A stretch of DNA of 64,000 bases, from NCBI RefSeq assembly GCF_008367235.1, contig NZ_VTZS01000006.1, positions 62,001 through 126,000 of the forward strand, in the 5' to 3' direction. Under the pieces are notes generated by a model. The model was not told the DNA's origin. It ran no database searches and was given only the letters and a program-made list of their open reading frames with translations. Positions 47,682-57,249 of this stretch are shown here, piece after piece (positions within the stretch are counted from its first letter, which is position 1; the number at the start of each line of letters is the position of its first letter). This DNA is from Pareuzebyella sediminis (lineage in GTDB: Bacteria; Bacteroidota; Bacteroidia; Flavobacteriales; Flavobacteriaceae). The position numbers were made by a program, and so were the translations under genes.

Positions 47682-47716
47682 AAAGACTGCAACGAATATC
47701 GTTGCAGTCTTTTTGC
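47682..47716 (+). terminator. Rho-independent terminator
   Basis: A perfect 14-bp stem, AAAGACTGCAACGA (47682-47695) with TCGTTGCAGTCTTT (47699-47712), 3-base loop and T-run, directly after the preceding gene. Confidence 0.92.
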
Positions 47717-47839
47717 ATTATATGTATGTCTTATTAAGATCAAAAAATGATGAGATATTTGATTTTCCTCGAAAAAAAGTGGATTACAAAACAATAGCGT
47801 TTATTTTTAGGGTTCAAGCCAGACCCTAAAGCACCATCA

Positions 47840-48898
47840 ATGAACAGAAGACGTCATTTTCTACGTACTGCCCTTGTGGCTTCGACCAGCGTTTTGCTTC
47901 CCAGAATATCTAATGCTAAGTCCACGCCAAAAACCAATCAAAAAAAAGTAGTACGTCCGAAGCGCATCAAAAAGGGAGATCGCATCGGTCTTATAGCTCC
48001 AGGCTATGCCATTAAACCCGAAACTCTTGAAGAAGCCATAAAAACCTTGGAATCGATGGGCCTCAAGCCTTTTCATACGCATCGTATTATCGGAAAAGAA
48101 TATGGTTATTTCAGTAATACGGATGAAGAGCGGGCCAAAGATCTTAACGCAATGTTCGCCAATGAAAAAGTAGACGCCATTCTCTGTGCCCGTGGCGGAT
48201 ATGGATGTACCCGGATATTGGATAAAATCGATTATTCTCAAATCATCAAAAACCCAAAAGCACTGATCGGCTTCAGCGATGTCACTGCACTGTTGAACGG
48301 CGTACACCAGAGAACGGGCCTAGTTACCTTTCATGGACCTGTAGGGAGTACGCTCAACGACTCTTATAGCATCGCGCAGCTCGAAAAAGTACTGATGTAT
48401 CCTAGACGTCTCACGACAATTACTAACGTTGAACCTTTGGAGAATAAACTCAAAACCAATGTGGAATATGATAGGTACACCATCTCGGCCGGTATCGCTA
48501 GCGGAAAGTTGATCGGAGGCAGTCTGACACTAATCAACGCGCTTATCGGTACACCTGACGAAATAGATTTCACCGATGCCTTGGTTTGCATTGAGGATGT
48601 CGAAGAAGCACCTTATCGTATAGACAGAATGTTAACCCAACTCATTGAAGGGAAAACTTTCAAGAAGGCGGCGGGTATCATTTTCGGCGTTTGTGCCGGC
48701 TGTAATGAATCGACAAACCCTAATTCATTTACCTTAAAGGAAGTGCTGATGGATAGAGTTCGACCGTTGCAGATTCCATCAGTATATGGAATGAGTTTTG
48801 GTCATGTCAAAAATAATTTCACCTTTCCCATAGGTACTCAAGCTCAACTCAATGCAGCCCAAATGGAACTCAAATTATTAGAACGGGCCGTTACATAA
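47840..48898 (+). CDS. Exported LD-carboxypeptidase (peptidase S66)
   Basis: 352 residues. An N-terminal Tat-like signal (NRRRHFLRTALV, hydrophobic to about residue 26) precedes the S66 fold: RIGLIAPGYAI, ILCARGGYGCTRIL, nucleophile Ser146 in GFSDVTALL, the Glu-bearing CIEDVEEAPYRIDRML and His322 in SFGHVKNNF. The triad appears intact. LD-carboxypeptidases remove the terminal D-Ala from peptidoglycan tetrapeptides in recycling and are usually cytoplasmic; an export signal here implies action in the periplasm on intact wall or released peptides. It is transcribed alone. Confidence 0.88.
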   Translation: MNRRRHFLRTALVASTSVLLPRISNAKSTPKTNQKKVVRPKRIKKGDRIGLIAPGYAIKPETLEEAIKTLESMGLKPFHTHRIIGKEYGYFSNTDEERAKDLNAMFANEKVDAILCARGGYGCTRILDKIDYSQIIKNPKALIGFSDVTALLNGVHQRTGLVTFHGPVGSTLNDSYSIAQLEKVLMYPRRLTTITNVEPLENKLKTNVEYDRYTISAGIASGKLIGGSLTLINALIGTPDEIDFTDALVCIEDVEEAPYRIDRMLTQLIEGKTFKKAAGIIFGVCAGCNESTNPNSFTLKEVLMDRVRPLQIPSVYGMSFGHVKNNFTFPIGTQAQLNAAQMELKLLERAVT

Positions 48899-49107
48899 AT
48901 CGAACCTGGAGAAAAGGAAACCTAGAGTCTAGCTTTGCTTCAATTTCTTCTATTATATATTTATAAGTATTATCGATTGGGATTTTGACTACAAGTGGAC
49001 CACGAACCTGAAAAGCCAGTCGAATCGGTACTCAATACCACCTCATACATAAAATTATTGTAGTCTTAGACCGTACTATCATAAAGGAAGATCAAAAAAG
49101 CTACTCA

Positions 49108-49148
49108 CAAAAAAACGCAATCAAATTAATTGATTGCGATTCTTTTTT
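49108..49148 (-). terminator. Terminator of the fasciclin gene
   Basis: CGCAATCAA (49116-49124) pairs with TTGATTGCG (49130-49138) around a 5-base loop, with an A-run on the left giving a U-tract on the minus-strand transcript. Confidence 0.82.
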
Positions 49149-49166
49149 ATGGCCAATACTTTGTAC

Positions 49167-49679
49167 TTATTGAGGCATCACTACTGTGTCGATAGCATGA
49201 ATTACTCCGTTAGTGGCGGCAACATCGGCCAATACCACGGTAGAAGTATTTCCTTTTTCATCGGTCAACATTACATTGCTTCCGTCTAGCGAAAGAACAA
49301 TGTCTCCGCCTTGAACAGTCTTTGCGGTGAAAGAGCCATTATTCTCTTTTATAGCTTTTACTACCGCTCCAGCATCATACTTTCCAGCCAAAACATGATA
49401 CGTCAATACTCCAGTAAGCGCATCTTTACTTTCTGGTTTCAACAAACCTGCCACCGTACCTTCCGGTAACTTGTCAAAAGCGTCATTGGTCGGTGCGAAA
49501 ACCGTGAACGGCCCATCACTGTTCAGCGTCCCTACCAAATCGGCTGCCTGTACAGCTGCGACCAACGTAGAGAAACTGTCGTTACCAGATGCCACGCCCA
49601 CAATAGTCTTTGCTTGTGAGAATGAAGTGGTCACACTGAACAGAAGGGCAACCATTGCAATAATTGTAATCTTTTTCAT
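49167..49679 (-). CDS. Secreted fasciclin (FAS1) domain protein
   Basis: 170 residues with a signal peptide ending SFSQA. A single FAS1 domain fills the rest: FSTLVAAVQAADLVGTL, the H1 region FTVFAPTNDAFDKLPEGTV, LTGVLTYHVLAGKYD and the H2-like NGVIHAIDTVVMPQ at the C-terminus. FAS1 domains mediate adhesion to surfaces or matrix. It has its own terminator and lies alone between intergenic stretches. Confidence 0.93.
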   Translation of the reverse strand: MKKITIIAMVALLFSVTTSFSQAKTIVGVASGNDSFSTLVAAVQAADLVGTLNSDGPFTVFAPTNDAFDKLPEGTVAGLLKPESKDALTGVLTYHVLAGKYDAGAVVKAIKENNGSFTAKTVQGGDIVLSLDGSNVMLTDEKGNTSTVVLADVAATNGVIHAIDTVVMPQ

Positions 49680-50065
49680 AGTATTTAGTTTTAAATTTTG
49701 ATGAAGGTAACTAGAAAATCATCAAACATTCTTAATTATTGTTTAAAGTTTTTTATTTATAATTAAACAAAATATAACCGATAAGAATTTGCTTCAGCAA
49801 GTTATTCTGTCGTACTATATTTAAAGGAGCTGCGTAGTCTTTTGTAAAGATGGTACTTATAAAGTTGCTCTGAGGGTGTTCTGTGGCAGATGAAAGTTGA
49901 CCGAAGTTAAAAAGTCTATTCCGAAATTACAGGGCTTGAGGATTTCAATTGGTGAGTATTTCTTTACCTTCAATAGAAGAGGTTCAAAAGGGTAATTTGC
50001 CTATACAAAAAAATTGATTTGCCTTTAGGATCGTCGGTTCTGTAGAATGATGGTTTATCTCATAT
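49680..50065. other. Intergenic region upstream of fasciclin gene
   Basis: 386 bases between the fasciclin start and the recQ stop, both minus strand. AT-rich and presumably containing the fasciclin promoter. No gene, clear hairpin or consensus promoter was seen. Confidence 0.55.
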
Positions 50066-52276
50066 CTAATTCGCAACTTCGCTGATAAACTTAAGCCGAT
50101 ACAATCGAAGTTCCTCATCTTCGTAATCGCCATCAAACTCTTTCATGGCCGCTTCGAGGTCGTCCGATTCAGCTTCGAGAAAATATTCATGAATTTCTTC
50201 CTGTTGATCCTCATCGAGTACTTCATCGATCCAATAGTTCAAATTAAGTTTTGTACCACTGAAAACGATTTGTTCCATTTCTTTAATAAGTTCTGGTATT
50301 TCGAGCCCCTTGGCCGAAGCAATATCATTTAACGGAAGTTTTCTATCTACATTTTGAATAATGTACAATTTGAGTCCAGAGTTGGCACCCGTACTTTTCA
50401 CCACCAAATCATCAGGCCGTATAACCTCATTTTCTTCTACATAAGCAGCAATATATTCCACAAATGGCTTGCCATATTTCTTGGCCTTGCCCTCCCCTAC
50501 ACCATACACATTGTTCAGTTCACTTACGGTAACCGGGTATTTCGTTGCCATATCTTCAAGAGAGGGATCTTGAAACACCACAAAGGGGGGCACTCCCAGC
50601 TTTTTTGCTTGCGATTTACGGAGATCTTTCAATTGCTTCAAAAGCTTTTCATCGGCCACCCCTCCTTTCGCGGCTCCTACGATGGTATCGGCGCCATCTT
50701 TATCATAGGTATGGTCTTTGGTCATCATAAACGATTGGGGATTTTTTAAAAAATCATCCCCCGAACCAGTGAGTCGTAGCACTCCGTATTGCTCAATTTC
50801 CTTTTTGAGCAATCCAGCTACTAAGACCTGTCTGATAAGGGCCATCCAATACCCTTTTCCCTTATCGGAACCGCTACCAAAAACAGACTTCTCATCGGCT
50901 TTATGTGAAGACACCAGGGCATTCACCTTTCCAGTAAGTGTTTTAACAATTTCTTTTGATTTGAACTTCTCGTTCGTAGCCTTTACCGTATTCAATAATT
51001 TGACTACATTTTTTTTAGCCTCCTCTTTTTCTTTAGGATTTCGCGAATTATCATCCATATCGGCACCAGCACCGTTGACCTCATCGAATTCTTCACCAAA
51101 GTAATGGAGCATGAATTTTCTACGCGACATAGAAGTTTCGGCATAGGCCACAACTTCTTGCAGCAACGCATTTCCCACCTCTTGCTCTGCCACTGGTTTA
51201 TTGGACATGAATTTTTCCAGTTTTTCGATATCCTTATAAGCGTAGAAGGCCAGACAATGCCCTTCACCCCCGTCCCTACCGGCTCGACCGGTTTCTTGGT
51301 AGTAACTTTCAATGCTCTTCGGAATGTCATGATGAATGACAAACCGCACGTCAGGTTTATCGATTCCCATACCGAAGGCTATGGTAGCCACAACGACATC
51401 GACATCCTCCATCAAGAACATATCTTGGTACTTTGATCGTGTCTTGGCATCAAAACCGGCGTGGTAAGGTACAGCACTCACCCCATTTACCTGTAGCACT
51501 TGGGCCAATTCTTCGACCCTCTTTCTACTCAGACAATATATAATACCTGACTTGCCTTCGTTTTGCTTTACAAAGCGGATAATTTCAGAATCGACATGGG
51601 CCGTCTTAGGACGCACCTCATAATAAAGGTTCGGCCTGTTGAATGAGGCCTTGAAGGTTTTGGCGTCGCCGATACCTAGGTTTTTAATAATATCTTCTTG
51701 AACTTTAGGGGTTGCCGTAGCCGTGAGTGCGATTATAGGCATCTTACTGTCCAAGCGATTTACAATCGCCCTCAGATTTCTATACTCTGGCCTAAAATCA
51801 TGGCCCCACTCAGATATACAATGGGCCTCATCTACTGCAACAAAAGACAGGTTCACTGTTTGTAGAAAATCCACATAATCTTCCTTTGTCAAAGACTCGG
51901 GAGCTACGTAAAGTAGTTTAGTGATGCCGTCAGTAATATCTTGTTTTACCTGTTTTACTTCGGTTTTGTTCAGCGACGAGTTCAAGACATGGGCAATACC
52001 TGTTGTATCGGAAATACCACGAATGGCATCCACTTGGTTCTTCATCAAGGCAATGAGCGGGGAAACCACTATCGCCGTACCCTCTTGCATAAGTGCGGGA
52101 AGCTGATAACAGAGTGACTTACCTCCACCCGTGGGCATAATAGCAAATGTATTTTTGCCCTTCAATATACAGGTGACCACATCTTGCTGTAGTCCTTTAA
52201 AATCAGAAAATCCGAAGTATTTTTTAAGAGAGGATTTTATATCCGTTTCTTTCAAAACCATATCATGATTTGCCAT
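50066..52276 (-). CDS. recQ: ATP-dependent DNA helicase RecQ
   Basis: 736 residues. Helicase motifs are intact: motif I AIMPTGGGKSLCYQLPAL, motif II VDEAHCISEWGHDFRPEY, TATATPKVQEDI, and motif VI QETGRAGRDG. The RecQ C-terminal zinc and winged-helix region follows, then an HRDC-like domain (LRKSQAKKLGVPPFVVF) and an extra C-terminal part of acidic character. Zinc-binding cysteines are not evident, replaced by an insertion rich in D and N around ADMDDNSRN, as in several Bacteroidota RecQ proteins. It acts in recombination and replication-fork repair. It is divergent from kdsD. Confidence 0.95.
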   Translation of the reverse strand: MANHDMVLKETDIKSSLKKYFGFSDFKGLQQDVVTCILKGKNTFAIMPTGGGKSLCYQLPALMQEGTAIVVSPLIALMKNQVDAIRGISDTTGIAHVLNSSLNKTEVKQVKQDITDGITKLLYVAPESLTKEDYVDFLQTVNLSFVAVDEAHCISEWGHDFRPEYRNLRAIVNRLDSKMPIIALTATATPKVQEDIIKNLGIGDAKTFKASFNRPNLYYEVRPKTAHVDSEIIRFVKQNEGKSGIIYCLSRKRVEELAQVLQVNGVSAVPYHAGFDAKTRSKYQDMFLMEDVDVVVATIAFGMGIDKPDVRFVIHHDIPKSIESYYQETGRAGRDGGEGHCLAFYAYKDIEKLEKFMSNKPVAEQEVGNALLQEVVAYAETSMSRRKFMLHYFGEEFDEVNGAGADMDDNSRNPKEKEEAKKNVVKLLNTVKATNEKFKSKEIVKTLTGKVNALVSSHKADEKSVFGSGSDKGKGYWMALIRQVLVAGLLKKEIEQYGVLRLTGSGDDFLKNPQSFMMTKDHTYDKDGADTIVGAAKGGVADEKLLKQLKDLRKSQAKKLGVPPFVVFQDPSLEDMATKYPVTVSELNNVYGVGEGKAKKYGKPFVEYIAAYVEENEVIRPDDLVVKSTGANSGLKLYIIQNVDRKLPLNDIASAKGLEIPELIKEMEQIVFSGTKLNLNYWIDEVLDEDQQEEIHEYFLEAESDDLEAAMKEFDGDYEDEELRLYRLKFISEVAN

Positions 52277-52404
52277 AGTATGTCAAAAACTTAGGGTAGC
52301 TAAATATCTCACTCTTTAAGATACATATTTTTTTATCGGTGAAAGACACAAAACCCTCAAAATTTATTTCAGGGGATTTAAATTAGCCATACGTTAAGAT
52401 TATG

Positions 52405-52412
52405 TAATTTTG
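52405..52412 (+). promoter_or_regulatory. Candidate -7 element upstream of kdsD-tatC
   Basis: TAATTTTG matches TAnnTTTG, 122 bp before the kdsD start. No good -33 box at the expected spacing (TTAG at 18 bp). Confidence 0.35.
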
Positions 52413-52534
52413 TAATCTTAAATATAGAACAATCTTTGAGAAACGGATTCGATTTTTGGATAGATTTAGTAAAACTATCGATGTAATTAAGATTTCTTTA
52501 GACTGAACCGGAACCTAAAAAGAAAGAGTACAAA

Positions 52535-53500
52535 TTGAGCGATCACAAAGCTATTCTGGCGACAGCCAAGAAAACCATAGAAACCGAAAGCGCATCGATT
52601 CTTCATCTCGCCGATTTATTGAACGATGATTTTGCCCGCGCAGTCAACTGCATTGTCGACTCTAACGGTCGGGTAATTGTTTCCGGAATTGGAAAAAGCG
52701 CCATTATCGCTTCAAAAATAGTCGCCACCTTAAATTCAACGGGAACTCCGGCCATTTTCATGCATGCCGGTGACGCTATTCACGGTGATCTGGGCACCAT
52801 TCAAGACAATGATGTGGTCATCTGTATTTCAAAAAGTGGCAGTACACCAGAGATCAAAATGTTGGTTCCACTAATAAAACGGGGTAAGAACAAATTGATT
52901 GGGATGACGGGCAACCCCAATTCATATTTGGCCGATCAAGCCGATTTCATATTGAATACCTATGTCGACAAAGAGGCCTGTCCAAATAATTTGGCCCCTA
53001 CGACAAGTACAACGGCGCAGTTGGTCATGGGCGATGCATTGGCCATTTGTCTCTTGAAGCTGAAAGGTTTTAGCAGTAAAGATTTCGCCAAGTACCACCC
53101 TGGAGGTGCCTTGGGTAAAAGGCTCTATCTTAGGGTTTCCGACATTGTGGCCAAGAACCAAAAACCCGAGGTCGATATCAATACCGATGTTAAAAAGGTC
53201 ATCGTTGAAATTTCGGAAAAAATGTTGGGCGTTACTGCAGTTACCGATAATGGAAATCTAGTAGGCATCATTACCGACGGTGATATTCGAAGAATGCTTA
53301 ATAAATATGACAATATCAGCGGGCTCATCGCAAAGCATATCATGACCTCGAACCCAAAGACCATTGCTGTAGATGTTCTGGCCATTGAGGCCTTGGAACA
53401 GATGCAAGACAAAGGTATTTCACAATTATTGGGTGTGGATGGCAAAAACTATAAGGGTGTTGTACATTTGCATAACTTGATTAACGAAGGCATACTATAA
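52535..53500 (+). CDS. kdsD: Arabinose-5-phosphate isomerase (KpsF/GutQ family)
   Basis: 321 residues. The SIS domain carries VSGIGKSAIIASKI, HAGDAIHGDLG and ISKSGSTPEIK, and two CBS domains fill about 205-321 (ADVV..., IITDGDIRRML, HIMTSNPKTI). It converts ribulose 5-phosphate to arabinose 5-phosphate, the first step to Kdo of lipopolysaccharide. The start is a TTG at 52535: the frame has a TAG at 52499-52501 and no ATG between, and AAGAAAGAG upstream can serve as ribosome site. Its stop overlaps the tatC ATG by one base. Confidence 0.92.
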   Translation: MSDHKAILATAKKTIETESASILHLADLLNDDFARAVNCIVDSNGRVIVSGIGKSAIIASKIVATLNSTGTPAIFMHAGDAIHGDLGTIQDNDVVICISKSGSTPEIKMLVPLIKRGKNKLIGMTGNPNSYLADQADFILNTYVDKEACPNNLAPTTSTTAQLVMGDALAICLLKLKGFSSKDFAKYHPGGALGKRLYLRVSDIVAKNQKPEVDINTDVKKVIVEISEKMLGVTAVTDNGNLVGIITDGDIRRMLNKYDNISGLIAKHIMTSNPKTIAVDVLAIEALEQMQDKGISQLLGVDGKNYKGVVHLHNLINEGIL

Positions 53501-54354
53501 TGGCAAAAAAGAATACCAAGTCTCCCGACGAAATGTCGTTTTTAGATCATTTGGAAGAATTACGATGGCATCTTATACGGTCTGTTTTTGCAGTCTTAAT
53601 TATTGGTTTTGTAGCCTTTTTGATGAAAAGGTTCATGTTTGATACCATAATCCTTGGTCCCTCGCAAATGAGTTTCCCTACTTATCGATTTTTTTGCGAT
53701 GTCGCAACCTATTTTGGGTCAGATTCGGCTTTTTGTGCCGAAAAACTTCCTTTTACCCTTCAAAGTCGCCAAATGGCCGCGCAGTTTTCAATGCACATTT
53801 GGACCTCGATATGGGCCGGATTCATACTCGGTTTCCCTTATATACTTTACGAACTATGGAAATTTATTAGTCCTGGACTCCATCCGAACGAAAAAAAGCA
53901 TTCGAAGGGGTTTATTTTGATTGCATCCTCGCTCTTTTTTATTGGGGTGCTTTTTGGTTATTACGTAGTGGCGCCGTTGTCCATCAACTTTTTGGGCACA
54001 TACCAAGTAAGCGAAATGATCCTGAACGAATTCGACATCGATGACTTTATTGGAAACGTAAGAACGGCAGTTTTAGCCTGTGGTATTATTTTCGAGCTGC
54101 CCATTATTATTTTCTTTTTGACCAAAGTAGGACTTGTTACCCCTGAGATAATGAAAAAATACCGAAAAATCGCTCTGGTGATTGTTTTGATTATCTCAGC
54201 CGTAATTACCCCTCCCGATGTTACGAGCCAAATTATTGTGGCTGTACCCGTTTTGATACTATATCAAGTAAGTATCTATATTTCAAAAATGGTACTTAAA
54301 AGAGAAGCCCGGCGAGAACAAAAGGAAAAACAAAAAGGGTTAAAGAAAATGTAA
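53500..54354 (+). CDS. tatC: Sec-independent protein translocase TatC
   Basis: 284 residues with six membrane segments. The N-terminal signature is MSFLDHLEELRWHLIRS, followed by the periplasmic loop and FEL/FLTKVG and VITPPDVTSQI blocks typical of TatC. It is the receptor of the twin-arginine pathway. TatA is not next to it. Coupled to kdsD by a one-base overlap, an arrangement often seen in flavobacteria. At least three proteins encoded in the window carry Tat-like signals. Confidence 0.96.
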   Translation: MAKKNTKSPDEMSFLDHLEELRWHLIRSVFAVLIIGFVAFLMKRFMFDTIILGPSQMSFPTYRFFCDVATYFGSDSAFCAEKLPFTLQSRQMAAQFSMHIWTSIWAGFILGFPYILYELWKFISPGLHPNEKKHSKGFILIASSLFFIGVLFGYYVVAPLSINFLGTYQVSEMILNEFDIDDFIGNVRTAVLACGIIFELPIIIFFLTKVGLVTPEIMKKYRKIALVIVLIISAVITPPDVTSQIIVAVPVLILYQVSIYISKMVLKREARREQKEKQKGLKKM

Positions 54355-54445
54355 ACGGAAGGCCTTTTTCAAAGTTTATTGCTTTTTTTGTCTAGACCGT
54401 TAACAGACCTAATCTTGAACCTACAACAAATCATGAAATCAACCC

Positions 54446-55186
54446 ATGAAGCTCAGAGCTGAAAATATCATGAAGGCCTACCGTGGTCGAAAGGTCGTAA
54501 AGGGTATTTCTTTGGAAGTAAACCAAGGAGAAATAATAGGGCTTCTTGGACCTAATGGCGCGGGAAAGACTACCTCATTTTACATGATAGTAGGCCTGAT
54601 CAAGCCCAATGGGGGAAAGATTTTTCTTGACGGCACCGATATTACCAAGTATCCCATGTACAAAAGGGCTCAGAACGGTATTGGTTATTTGGCCCAGGAG
54701 GCGTCGGTTTTCAGAAAACTCAGTATCGAAAAGAATATTCTGAGCGTGCTTCAGCTTACCAAAATGAGCAAAAAAGAGCAGCTGATGAAAATGGAATCGC
54801 TAATTGAAGAGTTCGGTCTCGGCCACATTCGAAAAAACCGGGGCGATTTACTTTCGGGTGGGGAGCGACGAAGAACCGAGATTGCCCGTGCCTTGGCGAC
54901 CGACCCAAAATTTATACTCCTCGATGAACCATTTGCCGGGGTAGATCCCGTTGCCGTAGAAGATATTCAACGTATCGTCGCCCAATTAAAGAATAAAAAT
55001 ATTGGAATACTTATCACCGACCATAATGTTCAAGAAACCTTGGCCATCACTGAGCGGTCTTACTTGATGTTCGAAGGCGGTATTTTGAAGTCAGGTATTC
55101 CAGAAGATCTTGCAGCCGACGAAATGGTACGCAAGGTATATTTAGGGCAAAATTTTGAGCTTAGAAAAAAGAAACTTGACTTCTAA
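54446..55186 (+). CDS. lptB: Lipopolysaccharide export ABC ATPase LptB
   Basis: 246 residues. Walker [10 protein letters not shown], signature [16 protein letters not shown], Walker [14 protein letters not shown] and switch His in [11 protein letters not shown] match LptB closely. It powers LPS extraction from the inner membrane together with LptFG, encoded elsewhere. Located 91 bp after tatC and downstream of kdsD, so genes for Kdo synthesis and LPS export are grouped. Converges with pssA at 15 bp. Confidence 0.94.
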   Translation: MKLRAENIMKAYRGRKVVKGISLEVNQGEIIGLLGPNGAGKTTSFYMIVGLIKPNGGKIFLDGTDITKYPMYKRAQNGIGYLAQEASVFRKLSIEKNILSVLQLTKMSKKEQLMKMESLIEEFGLGHIRKNRGDLLSGGERRRTEIARALATDPKFILLDEPFAGVDPVAVEDIQRIVAQLKNKNIGILITDHNVQETLAITERSYLMFEGGILKSGIPEDLAADEMVRKVYLGQNFELRKKKLDF

Positions 55187-55201
55187 GTCTTCTGAACTAC
55201 T

Positions 55202-55963
55202 TCACTCATTTAAGGTACCCTTCAAGCTCAATTTTGCAATGAGCGAACTTGCTATATAAAAAAGAATGATGAAGGGTATCGCCAAAAACTTAAGGGTGAT
55301 TAGAAGTACAAAGCTTATGACGATGAATATGTAGCGCAAAGCGTTATCCTTAAAACTCCAATTTTTAAACTTCAGTGCGAATAGCTCTATTTTTGAGTTC
55401 AAGAGGTATGCACTTAAAAACGTGACGCCGATCAAAAACCATGGGTTCAAAATGATTTGGTTGAGCACGTCATTGTTTTGAAATAGCAATACCAAGGGCA
55501 ATGATAGAATCAACAGCGCATTTGCGGGCGTGGGCAAACCTACAAAAGAAGACACCTGATTTTCATCGAGATTGAACTTGGCCAACCGATACGCCGAGGC
55601 CAAAGTAATTAAAAAACCCAAAAGGGGGAGCGGCCGGCTTAGTAAGGTTACACCAGGGCTTGAATGATGAACAAAAGAATCGGCATTCCACCCTCCGGTA
55701 ACCGACATGCCCAGAAGCTGAAACATAACTATTCCAGGAACAAGGCCACTTGTGATTACATCTGCCAAAGAATCTAATTGCAGGCCTAATTCACTTTGTA
55801 CACCCAATAGTCTTGCAGCCAACCCATCGAAAAAATCAAAGAATATCCCCAGAAAAACGAACAGGGCAGCCCATTCCAACTGATTTAAAACCGCAAATAC
55901 CACAGCAACGCATCCACAGAAAACATTGAGTAACGTAATAAGGTTTGGTATATGTCTTTTCAT
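55202..55963 (-). CDS. pssA: CDP-diacylglycerol--serine O-phosphatidyltransferase
   Basis: 253 residues from the ATG at 55963, whose product begins MKRHIPNLITLLN as in other PssA; a longer frame adds an unrelated extension. The CDP-alcohol transferase motif is complete: D43, D46, G47, A50, R51, G60, D64 and D68. Multiple membrane helices follow. It makes phosphatidylserine for phosphatidylethanolamine synthesis. Divergent from the DUF4105 gene, with about 104 bp between their starts. Confidence 0.92.
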   Translation of the reverse strand: MKRHIPNLITLLNVFCGCVAVVFAVLNQLEWAALFVFLGIFFDFFDGLAARLLGVQSELGLQLDSLADVITSGLVPGIVMFQLLGMSVTGGWNADSFVHHSSPGVTLLSRPLPLLGFLITLASAYRLAKFNLDENQVSSFVGLPTPANALLILSLPLVLLFQNNDVLNQIILNPWFLIGVTFLSAYLLNSKIELFALKFKNWSFKDNALRYIFIVISFVLLITLKFLAIPFIILFYIASSLIAKLSLKGTLNE

Positions 55964-56067
55964 AATATGTAAGGGGTTTAAAGTAAAAATAAGACATTTT
56001 ACCATACTCCATGCCAGACCATATTTTATTCGGATATTTGTGCCGTCGATTTCAGTAGAAAAATCCA

Positions 56068-57246
56068 ATGACGGCAAAAAAAATACTTCTTACTTTACTA
56101 TTGCTGCCTTGTATCTTCGGATACTCCCAAAAAGTTGAGCTTTCTCCCTCCTCGGAAATAAGTGTAATCACCTGTGGGCCCGGCAACGAAATGTATTCGA
56201 TTTTCGGTCATAGCGCCATTCGCGTCTACGATGCGACTCAGGGGTTCGATGTGGTCTACAACTATGGCACCTTCGACTTTACCACCCCCAATTTTACCCT
56301 GAAGTTTGCTCGTGGTAAACTGGACTATACGCTTTCACGCCAAAATTTTCCATACTTTTTACTGAACTATGAGGAGGAAAATCGATGGGTCAAGAGTCAA
56401 AAGTTAGATTTGTCGCTCGAACAACGACAGGCCGTATTCAGCATTTTAGAAACGAATTACCTTCCTCAGAACCGGGACTACAAATACGATTTCTTCTATA
56501 ATAACTGCGCCACCAAAATTTGGGACGTTCTTAAAAAGGCTTTTGGAAAAGCTTTGGTTTTTGAAGAAAATTATTTAAATGAACGCTACACCCATCGTGA
56601 GCTGATACGGCAAAACGTGCCTATAAACACATGGCTGGGTTTCGGTATCGACCTTGCCTTGGGCTCGGTAATCGACCATACGGCCTCGCCAAAAGAGCAT
56701 ATGTTCTTACCCGCCTATACAATGGAAGAGATTGAAGTGGCCAAGTTGGGCCCAAAAGCACTGGCTCTTCCTGTCGAAACAATTTTTAAAGAACGACCTG
56801 AAGAAGAGCATGCTATCTTTCTTTTATCTCCAGGCTTTTGGTTAAGTTTCTTTTTCGTTTTCGTACTAGCTCTTACCTATTTGGATTTTAAAAACAACAC
56901 GCGCAGAAGATGGCTTGATTTTTCATTGTTTTTAGGTACGGGGGTCATTGGTTTCGTAATTATATTCCTTTGGTTTTTTACGGATCATTCTGCCACCGCA
57001 GGAAACCTAAATCTGATCTGGGCCTTTCCGTTGAACTTCTTTATGGCCTTCGTGGTAGCTCGAAAAAGAGGACCCAACTGGGTAGCAAAATATGCCCTGT
57101 TTTCCATGGTGCTCATTCTTGTTTGTGCCGTATTATGGTTATCGGGTGTACAGATTTTTTCACCGCTACTTATCCTGATTGGGTTAGCCTTGCTCGTTAG
57201 ATACTTATTTCTATTTTGGTCGTACCAAAAACCAAAACTCGCATAA
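56068..57246 (+). CDS. DUF4105 / Lnb-N-type membrane protein
   Basis: 392 residues. Signal peptide, then a periplasmic NlpC-like domain (ITCGPGNEMYSIFGHSAIRV, and YKYDFFYNNCATKIWDVL with Cys and His that could be catalytic), followed by four to five C-terminal membrane segments. The DUF4105 region matches the N-terminal domain of lacto-N-biosidase-like proteins, but the family role is not settled. It lies 3 bp before the ABC-F gene. Confidence 0.85.
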   Translation: MTAKKILLTLLLLPCIFGYSQKVELSPSSEISVITCGPGNEMYSIFGHSAIRVYDATQGFDVVYNYGTFDFTTPNFTLKFARGKLDYTLSRQNFPYFLLNYEEENRWVKSQKLDLSLEQRQAVFSILETNYLPQNRDYKYDFFYNNCATKIWDVLKKAFGKALVFEENYLNERYTHRELIRQNVPINTWLGFGIDLALGSVIDHTASPKEHMFLPAYTMEEIEVAKLGPKALALPVETIFKERPEEEHAIFLLSPGFWLSFFFVFVLALTYLDFKNNTRRRWLDFSLFLGTGVIGFVIIFLWFFTDHSATAGNLNLIWAFPLNFFMAFVVARKRGPNWVAKYALFSMVLILVCAVLWLSGVQIFSPLLILIGLALLVRYLFLFWSYQKPKLA

Positions 57247-57249
57247 TCA

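Noticed and set aside
47840-48898. Cys in GGYGCTR of the LD-carboxypeptidase as a replaced nucleophile
   Set aside because: The S66 nucleophile lies in the later GFSD motif, where Ser146 is present.
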